NCBI GenBank assembly: GCA_035527835.1
Contig: DATKZS010000196.1
Location: 1 to 64,000 of the forward strand
From: DATKZS01 sp035527835 [NCBI: bacterium]
GTDB lineage: Bacteria > RBG-13-61-14
Direction of reading: 5' to 3'
Length of the DNA stretch: 64,000 nucleotides
The notes under the pieces are model-generated. The model was not told the DNA's origin. It saw only the letters and a list, made by a program, of their open reading frames with translations, and searched no databases. The translations under genes were made by a program, and so were the position numbers. Positions 41,055 to 49,782 of this stretch are shown one piece after another (position 1 is the stretch's first letter; every line of letters begins with the position of its first letter).

Positions 41055-42317
41055 GTGATGAAGACCGGCGGAAAAAGCCTGTGGCTGCACGTCTGGCACG
41101 CGTCCATGCTGATCGCCGCCATCGCCATCATCGCGCGCTACGACGTGATCGAGGCCGGGAGCTCGGTCCGGCGCCAGCCGACCCTCCCCGAGCTGCAGGC
41201 CGTCCTCACCGGAGGCGTCAACGCCGCGCGCGAAGACCGGCCCATCCCGCACTACCAGGGCGCGGTGGAGAGCGGCAACGCCGCCACTCCGGCGGCGGCC
41301 GTGTCCACCACGGCGCTTCCGCCCGCGGTCAAGGGCTACGTGGACGAGATCAACGCGCTGGTGGCGGTGGACAACACCGGGACCATCCGCGGCGTCAAGA
41401 TCATCGCCGACCGCGAGACGCCGGAGTACATGCGGCGCGTGCTCGACGCCGGGTTCCTTGGCCGCTTCATCGGCAAGAGCGTGGCCGGAGGGCAAGGCAC
41501 CGGCAAGATTGACGCCGTGACCGGCGCCACCATCACCGCCGCCGCCATCCGCGACGACGTGTCCGCCGCCGCCGCCATCGCCGCCACCCGGCTCTATGGC
41601 CTCTCCGCGCCCGCGCCCGTCATGCTTTCATGGGCCACGGCATTTACCAGCCCGGCGATCATCCTGTGCCTTTGCGCGCTGGCCCTCGCGCTCTGGGCCC
41701 GCTTCGGCAAGTGGCCCAGGCGTGGGAGGCGGGAGGCGGCGTGGATTGTCTCCATCATCGTGATCGGCGTTTACGCCATGACGCCCTACACCCTCGTCCA
41801 TACCTGCCAGCTGCTGAAGCTCAATTTCCCGGGGCCGGCCAACGCTTTACTCCTGGTCCTCGCCTCCTACGTCCTCGTCACCACCCTGCTCGCGGGCCCG
41901 CTCTGGTGCGCGTACTCCTGCCCCTTCGGAGCGCTCGAGGAATTATTGGCCAAGCTCCCGGTCAAGCGCTGGAAGGTGAGCCCGCGCGTCATGACGTGGG
42001 CGCGGGAGATGAGATACCTCACGCTGTTCACGGCCATCGCGGGAGTGTTCGGTCTCGGCGTCCACGCCTTTGCCGACGTCGAGCCGTTCGGGCATCTCTT
42101 CGGCCGCTCGCATAATCCCGCGGCCTGGGCCTTTATCGCGGCGGCGCTCTTCGGCGCGGTGTTCGTGAAGCGGTTCTGGTGCCGCTTCTTCTGCCCGACC
42201 GGCGCGTGCCTCATCATCCTCTCGTCCCATCGGCGCCTGCTCCGGTCGGTGGGTCGCGGCGTTGACGACGCGGGCATTGACCGCCCGGACGAGGAAAGGC
42301 GGGAGCAAGGAGAATAA
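41055..42317 (+). CDS. NosR/NapH-like membrane flavoprotein with iron-sulfur motifs
   Basis: A 420-residue membrane protein. After an N-terminal signal or anchor comes a periplasmic FMN-binding domain with the DAVTGATIT motif (about 153-161), whose last threonine normally carries covalent FMN. Several membrane helices follow, and two Cys clusters, CAYSCPFGALEE (about 285) and CRFFCPTGACL (about 376), typical of polyferredoxin domains in NosR, NapH and RnfG-related proteins. Such proteins move electrons across or along the membrane. Only one Cys pair per cluster matches a full 4Fe-4S set (C-x3-C with CxxC missing), so cluster loading is uncertain. No denitrification genes are adjacent. GTG 41055 or ATG 41058 is the start. 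Confidence 0.85.
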   Translation: MMKTGGKSLWLHVWHASMLIAAIAIIARYDVIEAGSSVRRQPTLPELQAVLTGGVNAAREDRPIPHYQGAVESGNAATPAAAVSTTALPPAVKGYVDEINALVAVDNTGTIRGVKIIADRETPEYMRRVLDAGFLGRFIGKSVAGGQGTGKIDAVTGATITAAAIRDDVSAAAAIAATRLYGLSAPAPVMLSWATAFTSPAIILCLCALALALWARFGKWPRRGRREAAWIVSIIVIGVYAMTPYTLVHTCQLLKLNFPGPANALLLVLASYVLVTTLLAGPLWCAYSCPFGALEELLAKLPVKRWKVSPRVMTWAREMRYLTLFTAIAGVFGLGVHAFADVEPFGHLFGRSHNPAAWAFIAAALFGAVFVKRFWCRFFCPTGACLIILSSHRRLLRSVGRGVDDAGIDRPDEERREQGE

Positions 42318-42998
42318 ATGGAGACTGACCTGCTGGCGGGATTGGAGAGGCCTTGTTGCGTGATGACGATTTTCCCGCACCCGGACGACGAGAGCTTTGC
42401 CGCGGGCGGGGTCATGGCGCTTTATTTCCGCGACCCGGGGGTGCGGACGGTGTCGCTGTGCCTGACCAAGGGCGGCAAGAGCGAGGCCATGAAGAAGGCG
42501 GGGCTGCCGCAGGAGCGGGAGACGGTGATCCGCGAACATGAGTATATGGCGGCCACGGCGGTCCTGGGCATTGGCCGGCCCATGATCTGGGACTACGGCG
42601 ACCAGGAGCTCGCGAACGCTCCCGCCGGCGAGGTCAAGGGCCGGATCGTGGAGGCGATGAAGGAGAACGCGGCGGACGTGGTCATCACCTACGGACCGGA
42701 AGGCATCACCGGGCACGTGGACCACCTGTTCTGCTCGCGCGTGGTTGAAGAGGCGTCCCGGGAGGCTCGGGTGAAGAGGCTTTTCATGGTGAGCGCTCCC
42801 GAGCGGATGGCGCGCCTCATGATCGGGCAGAGGGTTTTACCCCCGACTCATGCCGTTGACGTGCGGCGGGTCTACCCGGTCAAGATGCTGGCGCTCAAGG
42901 CGCACGCCAGCCAGATGCTGGTCTCGCGCCAGCCCATGCTGTGGGTGGGAGTGGTGATGCGGATGTACGGGAAAGAGTATTTTCACCGGGCGATCTAA
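42318..42998 (+). CDS. PIG-L (LmbE-like) family deacetylase
   Basis: A 226-residue zinc-dependent deacetylase of the PIG-L/LmbE/MshB family. The metal-binding motif PHPDDE is at 20-25, and the distal histidine in GHVDHLF lies near 132-138; both match the expected zinc ligands. Family members remove acetyl groups from N-acetylglucosaminyl lipids or thiols such as bacillithiol and mycothiol precursors. The substrate is unknown. It starts one base after the NosR-like stop codon, so the two form an operon, although no functional tie is evident. Confidence 0.92.
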   Translation: METDLLAGLERPCCVMTIFPHPDDESFAAGGVMALYFRDPGVRTVSLCLTKGGKSEAMKKAGLPQERETVIREHEYMAATAVLGIGRPMIWDYGDQELANAPAGEVKGRIVEAMKENAADVVITYGPEGITGHVDHLFCSRVVEEASREARVKRLFMVSAPERMARLMIGQRVLPPTHAVDVRRVYPVKMLALKAHASQMLVSRQPMLWVGVVMRMYGKEYFHRAI

Positions 42999-43001
42999 GA
43001 T

Positions 43002-43033
43002 AAGTATTTAGTATCTAGTATATAGTATTTAGC
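43002..43033. repeat. AGTATTT heptamers
   Basis: AGTATTT-AGTATCT-AGTATAT-AGTATTT in phase, in the 43-base gap between convergent genes. The same word recurs at 52640-52670. Confidence 0.82.
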
Positions 43034-43041
43034 GGGGCGAG

Positions 43042-43809
43042 TCACAGCCGCTCAAAACTTTTCGCTTCCACCCATCCGCTGAAGCCGCCGGGAGCTGATA
43101 CGTTGCACCAGCCGCGGTCGCACTGAGCGACGGTGACGTCAATGCCCGAGACCAGGTCGAAGAGCGCGGCGTTCTCGTCTCCCGGGCCCGAGTGCGCCGT
43201 TACCTTTTCCGCGACGATCACGCCGCGCGGCGTGAACACGTCGCGCTTGATCCGGGTGGCGGCGAACGGCAGGGTGATGACCAGGGCGGCGGCCGCTATA
43301 TAAAGCGCGAGGCGTGACGCCTCCCGCGCCCTTCCTCTGGCGACGATCATGGCGATGGCGGCGAGGGCCAGGGCCCAGTAGGCGGCGAGCGCGGCGGCGG
43401 TCCATTCGCTCGCGCTGAGATATTCCACGGCCGCGTTGAAGGCGCGGGTGAACGGGCCTTGCGGCAGCTCGGGCAGGCGCGCGGTGATCATTGCCCGCGC
43501 GTAGGCCAGGTTGAACCTGAGGTCGGGGTCGCGGGGCTCGAGCCGCTGGGCGCGCAAATAATCTCCCACCGCGCGTCCCAGCTCGCCGCTCTTGAGCTCG
43601 GCGTTGCCCAGGTTGAAATAGAGGTCCGCGTTGCCCGCCCCGGCCTCCAGCGCCTTCCCGTACGCTTCCCGCGCCTCCGCGAACCTGCCCTGCTGATACA
43701 GGGCGTTGCCCTGGTTGTACAGGGCCGCGGCCGAGGTGCCGGCGTGCAGAGCCGCAGGCGCGAGAGTGAGCGCGGCGAGCAGAGCGATGATGGCGCGGGC
43801 CTTGCTCAC
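43042..43809 (-). CDS. TPR and SH3-like membrane protein, last gene of the Bat operon
   Basis: A 255-residue protein with a signal peptide, tetratricopeptide repeats (ALYNQGNALYQQGRFAEAREAYGKAL and YFNLGNAELKSGELGRAVGDYLRAQRL as two units), two membrane helices (about 140-200) and a C-terminal bacterial SH3 domain (VIVAEKVTAHSGPGDENAALFDL through GGFSGWVEAKSFERL). This composition is typical of the BatE-type members of aerotolerance operons, presumably a periplasmic scaffold. The GTG start at 43809 overlaps the BatD stop codon (GTGA), the same coupling used elsewhere in the operon. Ten genes run in this direction from 53776. Confidence 0.88.
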   Translation of the reverse strand: MSKARAIIALLAALTLAPAALHAGTSAAALYNQGNALYQQGRFAEAREAYGKALEAGAGNADLYFNLGNAELKSGELGRAVGDYLRAQRLEPRDPDLRFNLAYARAMITARLPELPQGPFTRAFNAAVEYLSASEWTAAALAAYWALALAAIAMIVARGRAREASRLALYIAAAALVITLPFAATRIKRDVFTPRGVIVAEKVTAHSGPGDENAALFDLVSGIDVTVAQCDRGWCNVSAPGGFSGWVEAKSFERL

Positions 43810-45596
43810 TTGCCGTTCTCCTTTTCCAGCCTCAGGATCAGGGCCTGGGCCCGGTCCAGGAGCTTGGCCGCGCCTTCCGCGCCCAGCGTGCCGGGCATGA
43901 ACCGGGCGCGGTCGCATTCGGAGAGCACCGCTTCCGCCTCCTTGGCCACCTCCTCGCTTATGCCGGCGCGGTCGAGGCTCACGGCGGCGTCGGCGGTGGT
44001 CATGCCGGAGTCGGGCAGGTTGAGCCGGTCCGCGATGTAGCCGGCGAGCGCGCGGTGAATGAGCGCGTAGGCCGGGGCCGGGTCATTGGCCCTGGCCGCG
44101 GCCCGGGCCTCCTTGACCGCCTTCCTGCTTCTTTTCATGGCCCGGCTCTTGCGGGCAAAGGCCACGTCGCGGAGCAGCTTGTCGCTCCTTCTCCTGAGCC
44201 CGAAGGCGAGGGCCACGGCGGCGAGCGGCGCGAGCTGGGCCGCGGCGAAGAGGGGCGAGCTCATGATCCAGAGGCGCTGCTCGTTGAGGTCAGCGCGGTC
44301 GGGCTTGATGTAGCGCAGGTCCTTGCCCACGGTCCGGATCACGGCGGGCTCCTGGCCGGCCTCGCTCTGGGCCGCGGGCGCGGCGGCGCCGGTGACGGAG
44401 AGCTTGATGCGCGCGCTTTGCGTGGTCCGATACCTCCCGGTCTCGGGGTCGAAGTAGGAGAAGGCAAAGGGCGGGAGCTCGTAAGTCCCGGGCTGGTGCG
44501 GCACGATGATCATCTTGAAGTGGCGCACCCCGAGGGCCATGCCTTTTTCCTGGGTGGTCTGTTTTTCCACGGCCTCGGTATAGAGGTCGAAGTCGGAGGA
44601 GAGGGCGGCTTCAGGCTTGGGCAGATAGTCCGGGTGCGCGGTGCCCTCGACGGTCATGGTGAACTTGAACTGCTCGTTGGCCTTGACGGAGCCGGCGTTG
44701 CGGTCGAGGCTGATCTTGAACTGGCCCACGGCCCCGCTGAAGTCCGCGGGCCTGCCCTGCTCCGGCAGCGGCTTCACCTTCACGGCCACCGGCGCTGACG
44801 CCACGGTTCGCTGGTCCAGGGCCACCTGGCCGAAGAAATCGCGCTCGCCGGTGGGCACTCCGTAGGTGATGACCAGCGGATCAATCACGGCGTTGCCGGC
44901 CTTGATCGGGAACAGCGCCATTCCCTTCAAGTAAGCCACCTGCCAATTAACGCCGGCAAAATTTTTGGTGACGGGGTCCAGTTGCGATACGGTGCCCAGG
45001 TCCTCGGACACGAATTCGCCCGCCGTGGGCACCTGGGCCAGGCCGGCATTGCGGAAGGGCCTGCGGTAATAGATGTACCAGGAGGCCACGATCTGCTCGC
45101 CCACGTAGGCCTCGCTCTTGTCGAGCTTGAGCTCGAGGTAAGGGTCGGCCGGGGGCTGCCAGGCCGTTCCGCCCGGCTCCACGCCCGGGCCCGACGGCTC
45201 CATGACCTGGACGGTGATCGCGTCGCTTTGCACCAGCGCCCCGCCCACGCGGTAGCGGATGGGAGGGATGGTGACGGTCCCGGCCTGCTTGGCCTGGAAA
45301 TAGAGCTTCATGCCGAGCGACCCGGAGCGCGTGATGGAGCCGTTGATGATCTGCATGCTGGTCTGCGCAAACGGGCCCTGGCTGTTCACGAGCCAGAGGT
45401 AGGGCATAAGGTCCGGCGCCGGGAACGGCCCGTTGTTCTCGACGTTTGGTCCCTGCAGGTTCACGGACAGGACCATCTGCTCGCCCACGAACAGGCGCGA
45501 GCGGTCAACGCTGGCCGTGAGCGTGGGCGAGCGTGGCTGCGCCAGCACCACGGCCGGCGCCAGCAGCGCGAGCAGGAAAACCGCGGCCTTCCTCAC
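43806..45596 (-). CDS. batD: BatD-family protein, oxygen tolerance operon
   Basis: A 596-residue protein with a signal peptide, several Ig-like beta-sandwich repeats (such as LTASVDRSRLFVGEQMVLSVNL and LDRNAGSVKANEQFKFTMTVEG) and a C-terminal membrane helix followed by a cytosolic helical tail. This is the BatD architecture (DUF11-like/oxygen tolerance protein). BatD proteins sit in the periplasm next to the BatA/BatB von Willebrand pair and are thought to act on envelope or stress functions; the biochemical activity is unknown. The GTG start overlaps the upstream TPR gene's stop. A second BatD-like gene lies at 52709, so the operon encodes two. Confidence 0.9.
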   Translation of the reverse strand: MRKAAVFLLALLAPAVVLAQPRSPTLTASVDRSRLFVGEQMVLSVNLQGPNVENNGPFPAPDLMPYLWLVNSQGPFAQTSMQIINGSITRSGSLGMKLYFQAKQAGTVTIPPIRYRVGGALVQSDAITVQVMEPSGPGVEPGGTAWQPPADPYLELKLDKSEAYVGEQIVASWYIYYRRPFRNAGLAQVPTAGEFVSEDLGTVSQLDPVTKNFAGVNWQVAYLKGMALFPIKAGNAVIDPLVITYGVPTGERDFFGQVALDQRTVASAPVAVKVKPLPEQGRPADFSGAVGQFKISLDRNAGSVKANEQFKFTMTVEGTAHPDYLPKPEAALSSDFDLYTEAVEKQTTQEKGMALGVRHFKMIIVPHQPGTYELPPFAFSYFDPETGRYRTTQSARIKLSVTGAAAPAAQSEAGQEPAVIRTVGKDLRYIKPDRADLNEQRLWIMSSPLFAAAQLAPLAAVALAFGLRRRSDKLLRDVAFARKSRAMKRSRKAVKEARAAARANDPAPAYALIHRALAGYIADRLNLPDSGMTTADAAVSLDRAGISEEVAKEAEAVLSECDRARFMPGTLGAEGAAKLLDRAQALILRLEKENGK

Positions 45597-46630
45597 CAGT
45601 CCTTCTCCTTGCCCCGCTGCTGGGGCTGATATGACTCCATGAATTTCTTCATGTCCTCTTCTTCGCTCTGCTGCACGGCCTGCAACAGCCGCTTGGCTTC
45701 TTCCTCGCTGATCTTGCCCTGTTCCCGGGCCGAGCCCGCGGGCTTGGCCTCCTCATCCGGCTTCTGCTGCTGCTCCGCGGTCGAGCCGGCGGCGGGCTCA
45801 GGTTCTTGATTGGGTTCCGGCTTCTTCTCCTGGCCCTGCTGGTTTTGCTGATTCTGCTGCCCTTGCTGGTTCTGGGGCTTAGGCTGTTGCTGTTGTTTCT
45901 TCAGCTTGATGTTGCGGCGCACCACCTCGATGTTGAACTTGGCGTCCTGGTCATCGGGATTGATTTGCAGGGCGTTCTGGTAGTTCTCCACGGCCTTTTC
46001 CAGCGTCTCGATCTTCTGCTCCTTCATGCCCTGCTTGAAGTAGACGTTGCCCAGGTTGTAATAGGCCTGCTCGCGCACTTCCGGGTCGGCGGCGGCCAGG
46101 GCCTGATCATACTCCTTTTGGGCCTCGTCGTAATTGCCTTCCTTGTAAAAGGTGTCGCCGATGTTGAAATGGAGGCGATAGCTCTCAGAGCTTTTTTCGT
46201 CGCTCATGTCCTTGGCCCGCATGTAGCCGGCGCGGGCGAGGTCGTACTTTCCCTGGTTGAAGAGGTCAGTGCCCTGGGAGGCGGCGCGGCCCATGCGGTA
46301 GTAGTCCACGAAGTCCTGCTCGGCGCGGGCGGGAAAGGACATCAGCAACAGGACCGCAAGACCGGTGAATAATATTACTGCCGAGAGCGATGAATGACCG
46401 TGGCAGGTGGAGCCCGACACTCCTGTCGGGCGGTGTCTGCTTGGTTGAGATGGTCCGGGGACAGGAGTGTCCCCGCCACCACTGTGGCAATCTCGGCCGT
46501 CCCTGCCGGGACTTAAGGGTTTCTTATGTCCACATTCCCAGGAATAAATTCCCGGGCTATTCTCGGCTGTCCCTCCGGGACAAAAAATGTCCGAACCCCG
46601 GGTTAATTTATTTCCGTTGCATACCCTCAT
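45593..46630 (-). CDS. BatC-like TPR protein with repeat-derived N-terminal insertion
   Basis: A 345-residue protein. From about residue 105 it has tandem TPRs (YRLHFNIGDTFYKEGNYDEAQKEYDQAL, then EQAYYNLGNVYFKQGMKEQKIETLEKA), a Gln/Pro-rich low-complexity linker (KKQQQQPKPQNQQGQ) and a C-terminal helical segment, as in BatC proteins. The ATG at 46630 overlaps the batB stop codon (ATGA), which strongly supports it as the native start. Yet residues about 10-80 are translated from a dispersed repeat cluster (46395-46610), and an apparent signal peptide (VILFTGLAVLLLMSFPARA) only begins at residue 85. A downstream ATG at 46342 would lose that signal. The most likely reading is in-frame insertion of repeats between start codon and signal sequence. 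Confidence 0.8.
   Translation of the reverse strand: MRVCNGNKLTRGSDIFCPGGTAENSPGIYSWECGHKKPLSPGRDGRDCHSGGGDTPVPGPSQPSRHRPTGVSGSTCHGHSSLSAVILFTGLAVLLLMSFPARAEQDFVDYYRMGRAASQGTDLFNQGKYDLARAGYMRAKDMSDEKSSESYRLHFNIGDTFYKEGNYDEAQKEYDQALAAADPEVREQAYYNLGNVYFKQGMKEQKIETLEKAVENYQNALQINPDDQDAKFNIEVVRRNIKLKKQQQQPKPQNQQGQQNQQNQQGQEKKPEPNQEPEPAAGSTAEQQQKPDEEAKPAGSAREQGKISEEEAKRLLQAVQQSEEEDMKKFMESYQPQQRGKEKDW
46395..46610. repeat. Dispersed repeat cluster inside the BatC-like reading frame
   Basis: Two hairpins, CCCGACACTCCTGTCGGG (46414-46431) and GGGGACAGGAGTGTCCCC (46457-46474), then GTCCCTGCCGGGAC, CCCAGGAATAAATTCCCGGG (46537-46556) and GTCCCTCCGGGAC. These are the same element types as at 19600 and 29100. 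The minus-strand reading frame stays open throughout. Confidence 0.8.
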
Positions 46631-47655
46631 TTGTTTTTTCGCCTCCTCCCGTCAGGTATCACGGCTTCGAGCATGAGGCAGGCGATGGCGATGGCGACGA
46701 ACCACTGGAAGCGGTCCTCGTAGTGGACCTGGTACTGCTCCTCGAAGGTCTTCTTCTCCATGCCCGCGATGCCGGCGTAGATGTCCGCGAGCTCGGTCCC
46801 GGAGGCGCGGTTGTCGAGGCGGCGGTACTTGCCGTCGCCGGCCAGCGCGATCTTGCGGAGCGTGTTCTCGTCGAGCTTCGTGATCACCACCTTGCCCTGG
46901 CGGTCGGTCTTGTCCACCGTGCCGTTCGGCGTTTCCAGCGGTATGGGCGCGCCCTCGGTCCGGCCCACGCCGACCGTATAAATCACCGCGCCGTCCTGGT
47001 GCAGGTCCCCGGCGACCTTGACCGGGTCCTTGCCCTCCCGGCCTTGCTCCAGGTTCTCGCCGTCGGTGATCAGGATGATGACCTTGTGCTTGTTGGTGCT
47101 CCGGTCGAAGTTCTTGGCGGCCTCTTCGAGCGCGTCGGGGATGTCGGTTCCGGGCTCGGGCACGGACTTCTCGTCAATGATGTCGAGGAACATGCGGGCG
47201 GCGTCGTAGTCGAGGGTGAGGGGGCACATGGTGAAGGCGGCGCCGGAAAACACGACGATCCCGATGCGGTCACCCTTCATCAGCTCGACGAGCTTTTGGA
47301 TGGCGTTCTTGGCCTTGGCCAATCTGGCGGGGGCCACGTCCTGGGCCAGCATGGAGGCCGAGGTGTCGAGCACCACCACCACGTCCACGCCCTTGCGCTC
47401 GATCTTCTCGCGCGTGGCTCCCCATTGCGGCGCGGCCAAGGCCAGAACGATGAAGCACACCGCGACGAGGACCAGCAGCGCCTTGGCCGCGCGGCCGCGC
47501 ATGGACACGGCCATGCCCGCGCGCATGAGCAGCTCCGGGTTGCCGAAGCGCCCGAGCGCGCGCCGTCCCATCCGCATGGCGGCCAGAAAAAATATCGCGA
47601 GCGCGGGCGCGAGCAGGAGCAGGTAGAGCCGCTCCGGATGCGCGAAGTTAATCAT
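46627..47655 (-). CDS. batB: von Willebrand factor A protein BatB
   Basis: A 342-residue membrane protein. Two N-terminal helices (about 5-25 and 60-80) precede a VWA domain with the metal-ion-dependent adhesion site VVVLDTSASM (DxSxS) and the later Thr/Asp residues (GTDI and TDGENL). One C-terminal membrane helix closes the chain. BatA and BatB are paired VWA proteins of aerotolerance and stress operons, exposing their VWA domain to the periplasm. It starts seven bases after the BatA stop codon, and the downstream BatC-like gene overlaps its stop. Confidence 0.93.
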   Translation of the reverse strand: MINFAHPERLYLLLLAPALAIFFLAAMRMGRRALGRFGNPELLMRAGMAVSMRGRAAKALLVLVAVCFIVLALAAPQWGATREKIERKGVDVVVVLDTSASMLAQDVAPARLAKAKNAIQKLVELMKGDRIGIVVFSGAAFTMCPLTLDYDAARMFLDIIDEKSVPEPGTDIPDALEEAAKNFDRSTNKHKVIILITDGENLEQGREGKDPVKVAGDLHQDGAVIYTVGVGRTEGAPIPLETPNGTVDKTDRQGKVVITKLDENTLRKIALAGDGKYRRLDNRASGTELADIYAGIAGMEKKTFEEQYQVHYEDRFQWFVAIAIACLMLEAVIPDGRRRKNK

Positions 47656-47662
47656 GCGGTCC

Positions 47663-48661
47663 TCACGGCAGGCTCCGGAACACGGTCCGGCCGATGGCCA
47701 GCTCCGCGATCAATAAGAGCAGCGCGGCCGCGGCCCACGGGCCGAAGGCCTCCGAATAGCGGTAAAACTCCTTCACCTTGACCTCGGTCTTTTCGAGCTT
47801 GTCAATGTCGTCGAAGATCTGCTTAAACGCCTGCTCGTCGGTGGCGCGATAATACTTGCCTCCGGTCACGCGGGCGATCTCCTTCATCTGGCTCTCGTCC
47901 ACCGTGGCCATCGCCGGCACGAAGCTCATTCCGAAAATGCTCTGCACCTTGCGCATTATGCCGGTGGGCACGATGCCGATGGTATAGACCTTCACCTTCA
48001 TGGCCTCGGCGATTCCGGCCGCGGTCATGGGATCAATGCCCTGGTTGTTCTGGCCGTCGGTGACCAGGATCACCACCTTGGACTTGGCCTTCGAGTCCTT
48101 GAGCCGGCTGACGGCGGTGGCCAGGGCAGTGCCGATGGCGGTGCCGTCGAACTCCTGGCGCGTGAACTGCGCGCGGCCGATGATCTGCTTCAAGATCGTA
48201 TAGTCCACGGTGAGCGGGCACTGGGTGAAGGCGATGCGCGAGAAGACCACCAGCCCAATGCGGTCGTTCTGCAATCCCTTTTCCCGCTCCTCCACGAAGC
48301 GCCGCGCCACGGCCTTGGCCGCGCCCAACCGGTTCGGCTCCATGTCCTTGGCCTGCATCGAAGTGGAAACGTCGAGCACGATCATGATGTCAATGCCCTT
48401 GGACAGAATCTCCTGCTCCCGGTTGCCGTACTGCGGGCGGCTGAGCGCGAAGACCAGGGTGGCGATGGTCAGCGCCCGGAGCGCGATCACGGAGTGCCGG
48501 AGGCGCGCGCGGTTGGAGGCCGGGACTTCCTTGAAGGCGGACAGGTCGGAGAACACGATGCGCGGCCGGCCCCATCCCTCGACCCAGCGGTGGAGGAGCA
48601 CCACGAGCGGCGCCAGAACCAGCGCCGCGAGCAGCCACGGGTCCTGGAAGCGGAACATCAC
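47663..48661 (-). CDS. batA: von Willebrand factor A protein BatA
   Basis: A 332-residue VWA membrane protein, paralogous to the next gene. The MIDAS motif is MIVLDVSTSM, with conserved TDGQNN downstream. Membrane helices lie at the N-terminus (about 8-25, 55-75) and C-terminus. It has the usual BatA features, including RFVEEREKGLQNDRIGLVVFS. BatA and BatB probably form a hetero-oligomer; their biochemical activity is unknown. The start codon overlaps the stop of the upstream gene (TGATG). In this operon, BatA precedes BatB, the standard order. Confidence 0.93.
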   Translation of the reverse strand: MMFRFQDPWLLAALVLAPLVVLLHRWVEGWGRPRIVFSDLSAFKEVPASNRARLRHSVIALRALTIATLVFALSRPQYGNREQEILSKGIDIMIVLDVSTSMQAKDMEPNRLGAAKAVARRFVEEREKGLQNDRIGLVVFSRIAFTQCPLTVDYTILKQIIGRAQFTRQEFDGTAIGTALATAVSRLKDSKAKSKVVILVTDGQNNQGIDPMTAAGIAEAMKVKVYTIGIVPTGIMRKVQSIFGMSFVPAMATVDESQMKEIARVTGGKYYRATDEQAFKQIFDDIDKLEKTEVKVKEFYRYSEAFGPWAAAALLLLIAELAIGRTVFRSLP

Positions 48662-49782
48662 GCCGCCTCCTTCTGTTCCACGGCCGGCGGCTTTTCCATG
48701 GTGTTTTGCACGATCTCGCGGCAGCGGGCGATGGCCGTGCTCCGCTCTTCGGGGCGGGGCGCGTAACGCGCGAACTTCACGCGGTCGGCCTCCTCCAGGA
48801 AGCGCCTGGTCTTGTCATAGTCGCCGTGCTCGATGTCCCTGTCCTTGAGCCGCCCGGCGATTTCGGAGGTCGTGTATTCGAGCGCGTACATCAGGAAGCG
48901 CAGGGCCAGGTACTTGCGCATGATGCGGCTAAGCCGCGTGTAATACTGTTCGTACTCGCTCGCGGAGAGCATCGCTTGTTCCAGCGCGTCCAGCTCCTCG
49001 AACGCGAGCTCGTGCGCGGGCCGAAGCGGCAGCGGCGCCTCCTCCTCCCGCCGGCGCCGCCGGAGGGCGATGAAGACGGCGATGGCCGCGGCCAGTAAAA
49101 AGGCCGGGATGAGCAGCCAGGGCAGGTATTTTTTCACCGGGAGCTCGATGGCCACCGGCGGCTTCACGTCGCGGATGGTCAGGTCCTCCGGGTTGGTCAC
49201 CGGCGCGACCCGGACCCGGGCCGACTCCGCCCTGAGGTCGTGCTCCTGGCCCGCGGGATCAATCACGATCACCGGCAGCGGCGGGATGACCAGGTCGCCG
49301 GTGTCATAGGCCGTGATGGTGAAGTGCAACTCCTGGCCCTTGCCGGCCGGAGTGAGGGGCGCGCCCGTGACTTTTTCGAGCCACGCCCGGACGCGGTCCA
49401 TGGCGGTCGTTTCTTTTTTTTCCAGCTCGGGGAAGCTGTAGTCGCGGATCAGGAACTCGCCGAGCTGGGCCCCGGGCGGCGGCATCATGATCCTGGAGCC
49501 GGGCGGGGCCTGGATGACCAAAGAATAATGGACCAGGTCGCCTACCCTTATGACCGCCTTGTCCAGGCTGGTGATGATCTTGATGGGGCCGGAGGCCGCG
49601 AGCGCGCCGGGGATGCGGGAGGGGAGCTGGGGCTGCGGCGAGAGCTGGAGCGGCGGCAGGGACGGCGCGGGCCGGGCCGTGGCGCCGGTAGCGGGGGCGG
49701 GCTGGGCCGCGGCCAGGGACGGGCCCAGCAGGCAGAGCGCGGCAATCAGCGCCGCGATCTTATTTTGATGGCGTGTCAGCAT
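48658..49782 (-). CDS. Periplasmic/membrane protein of the Bat operon (DUF4381/BatD-like)
   Basis: A 374-residue protein with a signal peptide (about 5-25), a Pro/Ala-rich linker, one beta-sandwich domain (IITSLDKAVIRVGDLVHYSLVIQ), a membrane helix (about 215-235) and a helical cytosolic tail. That tail (ELAFEELDALEQAMLSASEYEQYYTRLSRIMRKYLALRF followed by TTSEI) resembles DUF4381 and BatD C-termini in related operons. This gene supplies the piece usually placed between DUF58 and BatA. The ATG at 49782 overlaps the end of the upstream gene by 23 bases. The exact function is unknown. Confidence 0.75.
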   Translation of the reverse strand: MLTRHQNKIAALIAALCLLGPSLAAAQPAPATGATARPAPSLPPLQLSPQPQLPSRIPGALAASGPIKIITSLDKAVIRVGDLVHYSLVIQAPPGSRIMMPPPGAQLGEFLIRDYSFPELEKKETTAMDRVRAWLEKVTGAPLTPAGKGQELHFTITAYDTGDLVIPPLPVIVIDPAGQEHDLRAESARVRVAPVTNPEDLTIRDVKPPVAIELPVKKYLPWLLIPAFLLAAAIAVFIALRRRRREEEAPLPLRPAHELAFEELDALEQAMLSASEYEQYYTRLSRIMRKYLALRFLMYALEYTTSEIAGRLKDRDIEHGDYDKTRRFLEEADRVKFARYAPRPEERSTAIARCREIVQNTMEKPPAVEQKEAA

